From positions 1-64,000 of the forward strand of contig JAHLVW010000025.1 in the NCBI GenBank assembly GCA_019058275.1: a stretch of 64,000 nucleotides of DNA. The letters run 5' to 3'. Position 1 is the stretch's first letter, and every line of letters starts with the position of its first letter. Position numbers and translations under genes: made by a program. The stretch comes from Candidatus Heimdallarchaeota archaeon. Lineage in GTDB: Archaea > Asgardarchaeota > Heimdallarchaeia > JABLTI01. Shown here one piece after another: positions 26,454 to 34,905 of this stretch. The notes under the pieces are model-generated. The model was not told where the DNA came from and did not search any database. It saw nothing but the letters and a program-made list of their open reading frames with translations.

Positions 26454-27707
26454 TTAGTTATTTAAAAAATCAGATATTTTCAATTTAGCATAACATTTAG
26501 GACAAGCACCTTGTACTTTAATCCATTCTACAAAATGAGAATAATGTGCCAAACTTTGGCAACTTGGACAGGAAACAAATCTTTGTCCTTTCTTTATTTG
26601 TTTTCTACAAACAACACATTTTTCTGACATATCCTCGGAAGCAATTTCCTCGCCACTTGTTTGAGTAGCGATTTGTGAACCGATTCTTCTTAATGCATTT
26701 ACATATCCTTGTCTTTTTACTGGATTATTTGTTGTATCTGCTGCTTTATCGTAATAGGTAACTGCTTCAGATGGTCTTCCACTTCTTTCTAGAACAGCAG
26801 CTATTTCAGCATACAAATCAGATATTGCTATTGCAGGAAAGCTATCGGATATTTGATCAATCATATTTTCTGCACTTTCAACACTTCCATCTGCAGCATA
26901 TTCTCTGAATCTATCTAACAAATCGAAGTTCTTTAATCTCTCCTCTACACGTAAGGCATCTTTTGGTTGATTAGAATCATCGTATGCCTTAACTGCTTGT
27001 TCAAATGCTTTTTTAGCAGTCTCTATTTTTCCTTCCTTTAATGCTTGTTCTCCACGATTCTCCTGTGATTCTCCAACGAGATCATGACGTCCAACAGAGT
27101 CATATAAAGTAGCAGCAACCTCAGGTCGTTCTATTGCACCAAATTCATGAGCTGCAACTGCAACTATTGCGTCAGCTTCATCTACTAAACCTATTGCACG
27201 TAATAGATCTGCAGCTGTTGTGTATTTTCCTCTATTAAATGAATATTGGGAAAGTCTTCTAACAGTACTTTCTTGCTGATTAATTGGAATATATCGAACA
27301 ATTTCTATAGCATTTCTAGGATCATTTACATCGATGAACATTTTCACTGCATCAAAATAAGCGCCTGCAAGTAAGTAAGCGATTTTTGCCCTTTCTTGAT
27401 TACTTCTTTCATACCTTCTCCCAGTTTTAATCCAAAAAAGTTGGGCACTTTGATTACCTAATTGCTGTTGTATCATTGTTTCATATAATGGCTTCTTCTC
27501 TGGTGGAGTTTGGAAGTACAAATCAGCAGCTTCTGCTTCTTTTTTCTGTTGGAATAATAATTTTCCTGCTGACAGATAATCTCCATGATCAAGATATGTT
27601 TGTATTGCTCTTTTGGGTTGTTTTTTACCTTTTCTTCTTGCAGAAGAGATAATAATAAAGAGCATAATTACTCCAAAGATTATCAAGAATATGTGCCAAG
27701 GTTCCAT
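26454..27707 (-). CDS. membrane-anchored TPR protein with C-terminal RING-like zinc finger
   Basis: 417 aa. An N-terminal membrane helix (about 4-22, WHIFLIIFGVIMLFIIISS) is followed by a basic stop-transfer, then about 300 residues of TPR-like helical repeats (AADLYFQTPPEKKPLY, KKAFEQAVKAYDDSNQPKDAL, SEAVTYYDKAADTT). A zinc finger ends it: CVVC, then 12 residues, CPSC, HYSH, CPKC. The spacing C-x2-C-x12-C-x2-C-x4-H-x2-H...C-x2-C resembles prokaryotic RING-type fingers. Asgard archaea encode ubiquitin-like conjugation systems, so an E3-like role is possible but unproven. A plain zinc-binding scaffold fits equally. Confidence 0.65.
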   Translation of the reverse strand: MEPWHIFLIIFGVIMLFIIISSARRKGKKQPKRAIQTYLDHGDYLSAGKLLFQQKKEAEAADLYFQTPPEKKPLYETMIQQQLGNQSAQLFWIKTGRRYERSNQERAKIAYLLAGAYFDAVKMFIDVNDPRNAIEIVRYIPINQQESTVRRLSQYSFNRGKYTTAADLLRAIGLVDEADAIVAVAAHEFGAIERPEVAATLYDSVGRHDLVGESQENRGEQALKEGKIETAKKAFEQAVKAYDDSNQPKDALRVEERLKNFDLLDRFREYAADGSVESAENMIDQISDSFPAIAISDLYAEIAAVLERSGRPSEAVTYYDKAADTTNNPVKRQGYVNALRRIGSQIATQTSGEEIASEDMSEKCVVCRKQIKKGQRFVSCPSCQSLAHYSHFVEWIKVQGACPKCYAKLKISDFLNN

Positions 27708-27840
27708 TTTGTTGCTAATTTCCCATAAGCTATTTTGATATTAATTTAATTTGAACATATTTGTATTAATACATTTGTTTTCATAACATTCATACTTTTT
27801 TTTTTGAGAAAAATCTATGAAGTGTACTTTCTGATGCAAA

Positions 27841-29658
27841 TCACTTATGTGCCAAATTTACCAAAATTTTTCCTTTTTGTTTCCCATCGATTCTTACAAA
27901 ACCATACCTTTCAAATTGGACTAGATCGTCTACCTGTAAGTTTTTGATACTAATTTCTCCAACACCCTCATCAAATCTTAAGCTATTCTCATTGTATTTA
28001 TCAGCAATAAAGAGAACATCTGGAACTTTTACTTGAACATGTATGTATTTTGATGGTTCTGCAACGACCCATTGTATTTTTGGTCCAGGTTTTAATTTCT
28101 CACCTGAATACTCAACAATCATATGTGTTGAATATTCTTTTAGAAATTCTAATTTTGAGGTTTTATTTCCAAGTAAATCTTTTTCTAAAGCTAAATCAGC
28201 AGCTCTTTTAGTAATTTTCACATTGTAAAGATTCTTCAATCGAAACTCATCATTTTTTTTCAAATGATCATAATCACTTCTAGGAATGAAGAAAATATTT
28301 GTTGTTTTTATTTTTCTTACACCCCTTTTAGGGTCTTCTGGATGAAGGGGAATTTCACATTTTCTCGATTCAGCACTTTTCACAAAAAGAACAACTGGAT
28401 CTGGGACAAAGAAGTATCGATTTGCAGTTAGATCGATTAATTTTCTATTAGTTGCTGATATTAAACTCCAATCAATGTTTGTAGGTTGTGTTGTCATTCC
28501 AACTTCTGTTGCTATCTGCTTTATTGTTTCAGGAATGATACCACGACGCTTCAAACCTTTTATAGTTACAAGTCTTATGTCATCCCAGCCCTCAACTTTT
28601 CCTTCTTCAACTAATGGTATTATTTTCCTTTTTGATGCTGGACTTCCAACAACATTGAATCTCGCATAGTGAAAAATATCAGGATGTGGAACTAAATTCA
28701 GAAGTTCTCTGATCTTGTTTTGTAGTTCAATTCTGGTATCAAACTCTGCACTACGACCTACATGAGTAACCCCACAAATTTTATCTTCTACTGCAACAGC
28801 AAAATCGTATAAAGGCCATACTTTGTATTTTGTTCCTTGTAAACAATGTTCATCCTTTCTTATTGTAAAAATTACTGGATCACGCATTACTGCATTTTTA
28901 TTTTCCATATCTCCCCTTAAACGTAAAACCATTTTCCCTTCTTCATATTCCCCTTTAAGCATTTTTTTCCAATCTTTCATTGTATCAGCAGGTTTCTTGT
29001 TTGCATGTTCACATAATTTCATTTGCGATCGTAATTCTCTCATTTCTTCAACAGGACAAGTGCAAGTATATGCATGGTTATTCTTGATTAATTCTTCAGC
29101 CTTTTCATAAAAAATGAGCATATCATTGGAAACTATCACTTCTTTTGATGGTGTAAAACCAAGCCAATCTAAAGCTTCTCTGTGTGCTACCATATATTCT
29201 ATTCTTTCTTGTTTTGGGTTTGTATCTTCAAATCTTAAAATGAATGTACCCTTGTATTTTTGAGCATAATAATGAGCAAAGAATGCTGTATATGCATGAC
29301 CGAGATGCATGTCTCCATTTGGCTCTGGGGCATATCTAGTAACCACTTTCGCAGTTTGAGCATTTTTTAGGGGTGGTAATTCATAAATTCTTTTTGTTGG
29401 ACCTTTTTTCTCTAAGAGCTCTGGTGCTATTTTCTCTAATTTCTTAGTTTGAGCTTCTACACTTAGTTCATTAATAGATGGTACAATTTCTTCAACAAGG
29501 TCTTTAATTTTTTTAGATTCTTTTCGTAGCTTTGTATGTGTAGCCATTATTTTTTGCATTACAGATTTCTCACTTGCTTTTCCATTGTGATTAACTGCGT
29601 TTTCTAGCGTGTATTTTAGCACCGTTTCCTTTATTTTATCAATTTCTTTTTTTGACAA
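27841..29658 (-). CDS. gltX: glutamyl-tRNA synthetase (archaeal/eukaryotic-type GlxRS)
   Basis: Class I aminoacyl-tRNA synthetase, 605 aa. After a helical N-domain of about 95 residues comes RYAPEPNGDMHLGHAY (HIGH motif) and then the KMSKS equivalent SPASKRKI (about 335). The beta-barrel anticodon domain makes up the C-terminal third. Archaea generally use this GluRS to charge tRNA-Glu and, when non-discriminating or via GatDE, to supply Gln. A GlnRS identity is conceivable because the EPNG segment also occurs there, but GluRS is favoured on length and taxonomic expectation. Start TTG at 29658. Confidence 0.85.
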   Translation of the reverse strand: MSKKEIDKIKETVLKYTLENAVNHNGKASEKSVMQKIMATHTKLRKESKKIKDLVEEIVPSINELSVEAQTKKLEKIAPELLEKKGPTKRIYELPPLKNAQTAKVVTRYAPEPNGDMHLGHAYTAFFAHYYAQKYKGTFILRFEDTNPKQERIEYMVAHREALDWLGFTPSKEVIVSNDMLIFYEKAEELIKNNHAYTCTCPVEEMRELRSQMKLCEHANKKPADTMKDWKKMLKGEYEEGKMVLRLRGDMENKNAVMRDPVIFTIRKDEHCLQGTKYKVWPLYDFAVAVEDKICGVTHVGRSAEFDTRIELQNKIRELLNLVPHPDIFHYARFNVVGSPASKRKIIPLVEEGKVEGWDDIRLVTIKGLKRRGIIPETIKQIATEVGMTTQPTNIDWSLISATNRKLIDLTANRYFFVPDPVVLFVKSAESRKCEIPLHPEDPKRGVRKIKTTNIFFIPRSDYDHLKKNDEFRLKNLYNVKITKRAADLALEKDLLGNKTSKLEFLKEYSTHMIVEYSGEKLKPGPKIQWVVAEPSKYIHVQVKVPDVLFIADKYNENSLRFDEGVGEISIKNLQVDDLVQFERYGFVRIDGKQKGKILVNLAHK

Positions 29659-29797
29659 TATTTTTGCCCCTAAATTCTTATTTCTCCTACTTACGATTCC
29701 GAAGTAAGATTCCTTTAAATATTTCTTTCATGCAGCTTTCGTATTAGCAAATTCTTCAAAGAAATCTACATTTAGTTGGAAAAAAAGGTTAAAGAAG

Positions 29798-30493
29798 CTA
29801 TGTTTGCTTCTTTAAGATAATTCGTGCATCTACTCCAAATACACCATCTTCATTAGCGATTATTGGGTTTAGATCTATTTCTATAATGTAATCTTCTAAC
29901 TTAATTGCTAGCTCTGAAACTTTCACAATCATTTCTGCTAGTGCATTTCTATCCACAGGAGGTAAACCTCTAAATCCATTAAGCATTTTTTGAGTTTTGA
30001 TGTCATTAATCATTCTTAGAGCTCTTTCTTTTGTAGTTGGACATGTTCGAAAAGTAACATCACTGATCGCTTCAACAAGAATACCGCCTATACCAAAAGC
30101 AACTACTGGCCCAAATGTAGGATCAACGTTCATTCCTATCAAAACTTCTGTTCCTTTCTTTACTTGTTTTTCAACTAAAATGCCTACTAAACCATACTTT
30201 TCAAGTCGTGCAACCATATCGTTGTATTTTTCTTTTAATTCAATCTCATCATTGATTCCTACAACTACTGCTTTGTAATCAGATTTATGGAGAATTTTAG
30301 AAGACATTGCTTTAATTACAACTGGGTAACCCACTTTTTTTGCGAATGATACAGCATCATTTTGGTTTTTCGCTAAGGTATTTGGTGGAAAAGTAACTCC
30401 TACACTTTCAAATATTTTCAACGCTTCATGTTCTAAAAGAAAATTGCGTTTTTCTTTTAAAGCTACTTCAATTGGGCTTTTATCAATTTTCAT
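29798..30493 (-). CDS. ADP-forming acyl-CoA synthetase, beta (ATP-grasp) subunit
   Basis: 231 aa, an ATP-grasp subunit of acetate-CoA ligase (ADP-forming), which makes ATP from acetyl- or acyl-CoA during fermentation. Features: FESVGVTFPPNTLAKN, GYPVVIKAMSSKILHKSD, nucleotide-grasp EKQVKKGTEVLIGMNVDPTFGPVVAFG and the C-terminal EIDLNPIIANEDGV. It starts 13 nt after the alpha-subunit stop; the two form one operon. In archaea the subunits are often separate as here, and fused elsewhere. Confidence 0.9.
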   Translation of the reverse strand: MKIDKSPIEVALKEKRNFLLEHEALKIFESVGVTFPPNTLAKNQNDAVSFAKKVGYPVVIKAMSSKILHKSDYKAVVVGINDEIELKEKYNDMVARLEKYGLVGILVEKQVKKGTEVLIGMNVDPTFGPVVAFGIGGILVEAISDVTFRTCPTTKERALRMINDIKTQKMLNGFRGLPPVDRNALAEMIVKVSELAIKLEDYIIEIDLNPIIANEDGVFGVDARIILKKQT

Positions 30494-30506
30494 TTTCCAA
30501 TCACCT

Positions 30507-31934
30507 TTATTTTGGTGTTTCTCTTAACACAGGGAGCTTCTGTCCGTGATCTTTCAAGTAATCCGCATATTCAGTCAGTTTCTTTAATGCATAAACTGAC
30601 CTATACGGAGTTGGATAAAAAGCAAAATTCATTTGCTCAAGTTCTTCTCTAATGTAAACTGCTTCTGCACCACCTATAGCACAAAAAGTAATCGTTTTGT
30701 TTATTGTTTTTGCATATGGTTTCAAACCTTCCATTAGATCTTTGACATTAATGGCTGGTGGTGTTGGTATAATAATATAAGTTATAGAATCAACATTGGG
30801 ATCATCAATTGTTTGTTCGAGTGCATATAGATACTCTTTTGCAGTTGCACTTCCTGTAAGGTCTATTGGATTTGCTACTGAAATTATTGGTGGTAAATCT
30901 TCCCTCATCTTCTTGTAAATATTTGTTGAGAGTTCAGCAAGCTCCATTTCAAGTTCTCCAACAACATCTGAGGCCATAACACCTGCTCCACCACCATCAG
31001 TGATAATTAGGACTCGATTTCCATCAGGTAATAGTGTACTATTGAATGCATTCATGCAGTCAAACAACTCATCCCAAGTGTAAGCTCTAATTATTCCTGC
31101 TTCTTTGAATAAGGCATCCGTAACTGCATCATTTGCTGCTAATGAAGCTGTATGACTAGCAACTGCATGTGCACCGGCTTCGTTTCTATTTGCTTTAATA
31201 GCAATAATTGGTTTCTTCAGAGATACTTTGCGAGCAATTTCGATGAATCTTTTCCCATCCATAAAACCTTCAAGGTAAGCTAATATTACTTTGGTTTCTG
31301 GATCCTCACCAAAATACTCAAGTATATCAGCTTCATTGATATCAGATGCATTCCCATAACTAACGAATTTTGAAAGGTAGTTTCCATTTCCAAGAGATCC
31401 CATAACATCGAGAAATGCAGAACCAAAAGCACCGCTTTGTGAGAGAATTGATACCCCACCAACTCCTGGGCGTTTAAGTTTTTCATCAGGTAGAAAAACC
31501 ATGTCTAATCCTCTTTTTGGATAAAACAAGCCAATGCAGTTTGGTCCAATAATTCTGATACCATTTTCTTTAGCTGTTTCATCTATACGTTGTTGTAGTA
31601 ATGTTCCTTCCTCGCCAATTTCTTTAAACCCACCAGAGATAATTGTAACGGATTTTATTCCTTTCTTAGCACAATCCTCCATTGCAGCTGGAACATATTT
31701 TGCGGGTACAATTATTACTGCAGCTTCAATAGACTCCTCAACCTCTAATACAGATTTATAGACTGGATTGCTTAAAATTTCACCACCTTTTGGATTAATG
31801 AGATAAGTTTTGCCCTCAAAATTATTGATGAAATTTTCAGCTATAACATATCCTGGCTTATCCCAAGAAGCAGATGCACCAAAAATGGCCATGCTTTTCG
31901 CTTCAAAAAAATATTGTAATGGATTATTTACCAT
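30507..31934 (-). CDS. ADP-forming acyl-CoA synthetase, alpha subunit
   Basis: 475 aa. The CoA-binding Rossmann domain (SMAIFGASASWDKPGYVI at the N-terminus) is followed by two succinyl-CoA-synthetase-like domains. The phosphorylated His is in VASHTASLAAND (about 265), within the family HTGSLAG context. Together with the beta subunit it converts acyl-CoA, ADP and phosphate to acid, CoA and ATP, pointing to peptide or sugar fermentation with substrate-level phosphorylation. An 18-bp inverted repeat lies 37 nt upstream of the ATG and may control the operon. Confidence 0.92.
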   Translation of the reverse strand: MVNNPLQYFFEAKSMAIFGASASWDKPGYVIAENFINNFEGKTYLINPKGGEILSNPVYKSVLEVEESIEAAVIIVPAKYVPAAMEDCAKKGIKSVTIISGGFKEIGEEGTLLQQRIDETAKENGIRIIGPNCIGLFYPKRGLDMVFLPDEKLKRPGVGGVSILSQSGAFGSAFLDVMGSLGNGNYLSKFVSYGNASDINEADILEYFGEDPETKVILAYLEGFMDGKRFIEIARKVSLKKPIIAIKANRNEAGAHAVASHTASLAANDAVTDALFKEAGIIRAYTWDELFDCMNAFNSTLLPDGNRVLIITDGGGAGVMASDVVGELEMELAELSTNIYKKMREDLPPIISVANPIDLTGSATAKEYLYALEQTIDDPNVDSITYIIIPTPPAINVKDLMEGLKPYAKTINKTITFCAIGGAEAVYIREELEQMNFAFYPTPYRSVYALKKLTEYADYLKDHGQKLPVLRETPK

Positions 31935-31970
31935 ATTTATTTTACTTCCACACTAGTAATTGATTTCATT

Positions 31971-31988
31971 TAACAAAGGTCTTTGTTA
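31971..31988 (-). promoter_or_regulatory. inverted repeat at the acyl-CoA synthetase promoter
   Basis: TAACAAAG, 2-nt centre, CTTTGTTA: perfect 8-bp arms. It lies 37 nt before the ATG of the alpha subunit. A TATA-like TTTATTGA reads on the minus strand just upstream (complement of about 31996-32004), which would put the repeat at the transcription start. That is where an archaeal repressor usually sits. Regulator unknown. Confidence 0.42.
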
Positions 31989-32200
31989 CAAAAACTCAAT
32001 AAATTGTTCTCTTTTAAGAGTTTTTGACAGTAGGTTAAAACAGCACATTCAGAATAACATATTGTGAGCAAAATTCTCGATTTCTTTAGGTTACCTCTCT
32101 ATCTTTTGAGAATTTTGTTAAATAAAAAGCAATATGAATGAGAATGTTGTTCGATAAAATATTTGTATAGTAAAAAATGATATTGTTTAAGTGGTTATCA

Positions 32201-33001
32201 ATGGATGAAGTAATTATAGCATTAGAAGACATTAGAAAAGAATATGATAGTGAAATCAATAATGGAGGGATTATCTTAGGTGAAGCTTGGTTAGATAAGG
32301 CTAAAGCTAAATTAAAGAAATGTTTGATCGCAGCTCGTATTACAAGGAAAGTGATTGCAACTGCAGCTCAAGAGCAAATTAAGCTAATAGTAACTATTTT
32401 TTCACCAATCTTTACCAACAGTGAACAACAAAAAATCGATAAAGAGAATCTTGACTTATTGAAGATTATTATTCAGAACAAAATCTCAATTTACTCATTA
32501 ACAGGTGATTGGTTAATAGAAGAAAAGGGAGGGTTCGATTATTTGTTAAAATTATTAGATTTCAAATATTCTTCAAAAATAGCTTTTAATGATGAACCAA
32601 TTAAAACCTATGGACGGATAGGGGAAAGGAAGAAGAAATTTTCGTACATAGATTTATTGAAATTATTACAACAACATTTTGATAGTGAAATTCGTTATTT
32701 AGGATATAACCAATTACAAATACAAAGGATAGCAATTGTTACAGAAATAACCAACATAGAAGATGTTTATAGTTTACACAATAACTCAAAAATTGATGTT
32801 ACATTAGTTGGTGATATTAGTTATGAAGGGTTGCTTGTCGCTAAGTTCTTTAAATTACCATTGGTTATTTTGGGAAGAAGAAATTTAGAAAATATTGTAA
32901 TAGGAAACATCAGTAGAAGATTAATGGAAGAGATAACCATAACTCTTCCTGAAATAGTTTTGTTTAAACAAGATGAAATTGGAACAGTAGTAGATGACTG
33001 A
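32201..33001 (+). CDS. NIF3-like protein with metal ligands apparently lost
   Basis: About 266 aa, following the NIF3/YbgI (dinuclear-metal) fold order. MDEVIIALEDIRKEY matches the N-terminus, and IKLIVTIFSPIF lies where the family has LIIxHHPLxF. IQNKISIYSLTGDWLIEEKGG lies where it has INVYSxHTNLDxxxGG. YGRIGER matches the GRIGE loop, and VTLVGDISYEGLLVAKF matches VxITGDISYHxAxDA. His/Asp ligands at the HHP, HTNLD and SYH positions are replaced. It therefore looks like a catalytically dead or repurposed paralogue. The ATG at 32201 is preferred to 32177, matching the family N-terminus. Assignment rests on motif order only. Confidence 0.6.
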   Translation: MDEVIIALEDIRKEYDSEINNGGIILGEAWLDKAKAKLKKCLIAARITRKVIATAAQEQIKLIVTIFSPIFTNSEQQKIDKENLDLLKIIIQNKISIYSLTGDWLIEEKGGFDYLLKLLDFKYSSKIAFNDEPIKTYGRIGERKKKFSYIDLLKLLQQHFDSEIRYLGYNQLQIQRIAIVTEITNIEDVYSLHNNSKIDVTLVGDISYEGLLVAKFFKLPLVILGRRNLENIVIGNISRRLMEEITITLPEIVLFKQDEIGTVVDD

Positions 33002-33007
33002 AATTTT

Positions 33008-33910
33008 CTACTGCTCTATTGCCTTCTGGAGTATTTCCACCATTCGATCAGTTTCAATTAGCATTTGACCAAGTTTTGGTCTTCTTTTACTCAATCCTAC
33101 AAAGATACAGTTCTCATTCACAACTTTGAAAATCATGAAAGTTTTCTTCTTCATTTGAAGTATTGTAGATGTAACTTCATCATTTTCATCAAGTTCTTCT
33201 GTAATACGACTGACTGAACTTAACATCACATTAGCTGATATTTCAACTATAGGAGGAAGTTCACCAGCAACGTAAATTGGTAGTCCAACTTTTGAATAAA
33301 CAGCTATGCCTGAAAATGATGAACCTCTTAAAGCACGATTTAAGTACTCTTTCATTGATATTTGATCATCCACTTCCTTCATTAATACATCTCGAAAAGC
33401 GTAAAAGGAGGAGGCATCATAGATACTAGTTTCATGAATTATAAGATCTAATCCTTTAGATGTGAACAAATTCTTTGTTGCTCGAATATAATCTGAAGCA
33501 TTATTTTTTTCAGCTAGTAAATCTACTTTGTTCAATAACAGATATACTCTTGCTTCAGGACTAATTTTATGTAAATGCTTTACCAGAGCTTCAAACCAAT
33601 AATGAGCAATTGAAAAGATTGATTGCTCTGTTATATCCAAAATAAAAACTAAAGCTTCAACATATTCGTATAAAGGATCATTATCTCTTGATAAGATATC
33701 TTGAATAGATTTTTCACCTCCACATTTAATAATAAGAACTCTTCTTTGCAAAAGATCTCTCATCGTATTACCAACATCTAATTTTTGGATTATTGGTTTT
33801 AAATCATCAGGAGGATTATTATCAACAACACATGCTTTTATGGTTTTCAAACCAGCTCCAGGTAAACCTGCAATTATAATTTTCTTTGGCTCGTCTTCAG
33901 AATTTGACAA
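33008..33910 (-). CDS. degenerate Rag/Arf-like GTPase domain with C-terminal longin/roadblock-like domain
   Basis: 300 aa. Residues 10-190 follow a small-GTPase fold: IIIAGLPGAGLKTIKA for G1, KCGGEKSI for G3, LLLNKVDLL for G4. The P-loop Lys is replaced by Leu with a shifted KT, and the G3 Asp is replaced by Lys, so GTP hydrolysis is doubtful. Residues about 200-300 (SFSGIAVYSKVGLPIYVAGELPP...TFMIFKVVNENCIFVGLS) look like the roadblock/longin-type module found at the C-terminus of Rag GTPases. It lies 138 nt downstream of an ESCRT-III gene on the same strand. It could be a pseudoGTPase scaffold for membrane or trafficking complexes; that is inference. Confidence 0.66.
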   Translation of the reverse strand: MSNSEDEPKKIIIAGLPGAGLKTIKACVVDNNPPDDLKPIIQKLDVGNTMRDLLQRRVLIIKCGGEKSIQDILSRDNDPLYEYVEALVFILDITEQSIFSIAHYWFEALVKHLHKISPEARVYLLLNKVDLLAEKNNASDYIRATKNLFTSKGLDLIIHETSIYDASSFYAFRDVLMKEVDDQISMKEYLNRALRGSSFSGIAVYSKVGLPIYVAGELPPIVEISANVMLSSVSRITEELDENDEVTSTILQMKKKTFMIFKVVNENCIFVGLSKRRPKLGQMLIETDRMVEILQKAIEQ

Positions 33911-34048
33911 GGCACTTCACCATCTTTTACGAAAATTGATTAACTTTTTAATTTAAGTCTATTATTATTCAAAAAGATTTGTGCTAAGGTAAAAGAAAAA
34001 AGAAACTTTAAAGCTCAGCTAGTTATTGCTGAACATTAAAGAAGAAAG

Positions 34049-34660
34049 TTATGTTTCTCTTTCTTTTCGTAATTCTTCTATTTCTTTAGCTAATTCTGCT
34101 GAACGAATATCTGGGGTTGGTAAACCTGTTTCAGCACCTAAACCAATTTCTGTACCTATTTCACCCATGATTTTGTCAACTTCTGTTTCATCAACATCTA
34201 ATGACATCATGCTTTCAAAATCTTCGTCCATCATATCTGTGGTCATTTCTATTCCTTCAAATGACCTTTCAAGATCATCTATTAGAGCTGAGATTTCGGG
34301 GGCATTTAAACTAGCATTTACTTGTCGTAATGCTCCAGCCATTCCTTTCAATTCTCCCGCCAATTGCTGAACAGAATCTGCTTGTTCAAGTCTGAAGATA
34401 ATTCCTTCAATTCTAGTTGTTAGTTTTGTATAACTGTAAACCCATTTACGATTTCGGGCAACATTTGATGCATATAATCTAGCCTGATCCATTAGTCCTT
34501 TTCTCAATGAATCTCGGCATTTTCTTTGAATTTTTTTTTCATCAGTTTCTAATTTTTTAGATGATCTCGCTAACCTTTTATTGACCATTTTGAGATCGAT
34601 AATATAATCACGAGTAGCTTTTCCGCCACCAAGCCATCTGACAAATTTTCCAAATACCAT
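34049..34660 (-). CDS. ESCRT-III (Snf7/Vps2-24-46-like) protein
   Basis: 203 aa with the ESCRT-III build. A basic amphipathic first helix (MVFGKFVRWLGGGK, KMVNKRLARSSKKLE) and a long second helix (DSLRKGLMDQARLYASNVARNRKW) come first. An acidic C-terminal half (MMDEDFESMMSLDVDETEVDKIM) follows. The end, SAELAKEIEELRKE, is shaped like a MIM1 motif for binding the MIT domain of Vps4. It fits the Vps2/24/46 branch of Asgard ESCRT-III polymers, which remodel membranes. No Vps4, ESCRT-I/II or CdvA gene is in the window. Start ATG. Confidence 0.82.
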   Translation of the reverse strand: MVFGKFVRWLGGGKATRDYIIDLKMVNKRLARSSKKLETDEKKIQRKCRDSLRKGLMDQARLYASNVARNRKWVYSYTKLTTRIEGIIFRLEQADSVQQLAGELKGMAGALRQVNASLNAPEISALIDDLERSFEGIEMTTDMMDEDFESMMSLDVDETEVDKIMGEIGTEIGLGAETGLPTPDIRSAELAKEIEELRKERET

Positions 34661-34905
34661 GTTAATTTCACTTCATTTAGTTCTATAAATTATTAAATTT
34701 GCTTTCACCAAAAAAAAGCTTTCTTAATAAGCTTTCAAAGATGGTTGTTTTATTCCAGCTTTTCTAGTAATTATGCTTTAATTAATACTACCTAAACAGT
34801 CTATTTTTACCTTTTGATTCAAACAATATTTTACAAACAAAAATTTTACTACAATAAGTAGTTATTTTGTTTATTTTATGTAAGCGCTAGAAACAAGGAG
34901 ATGGC

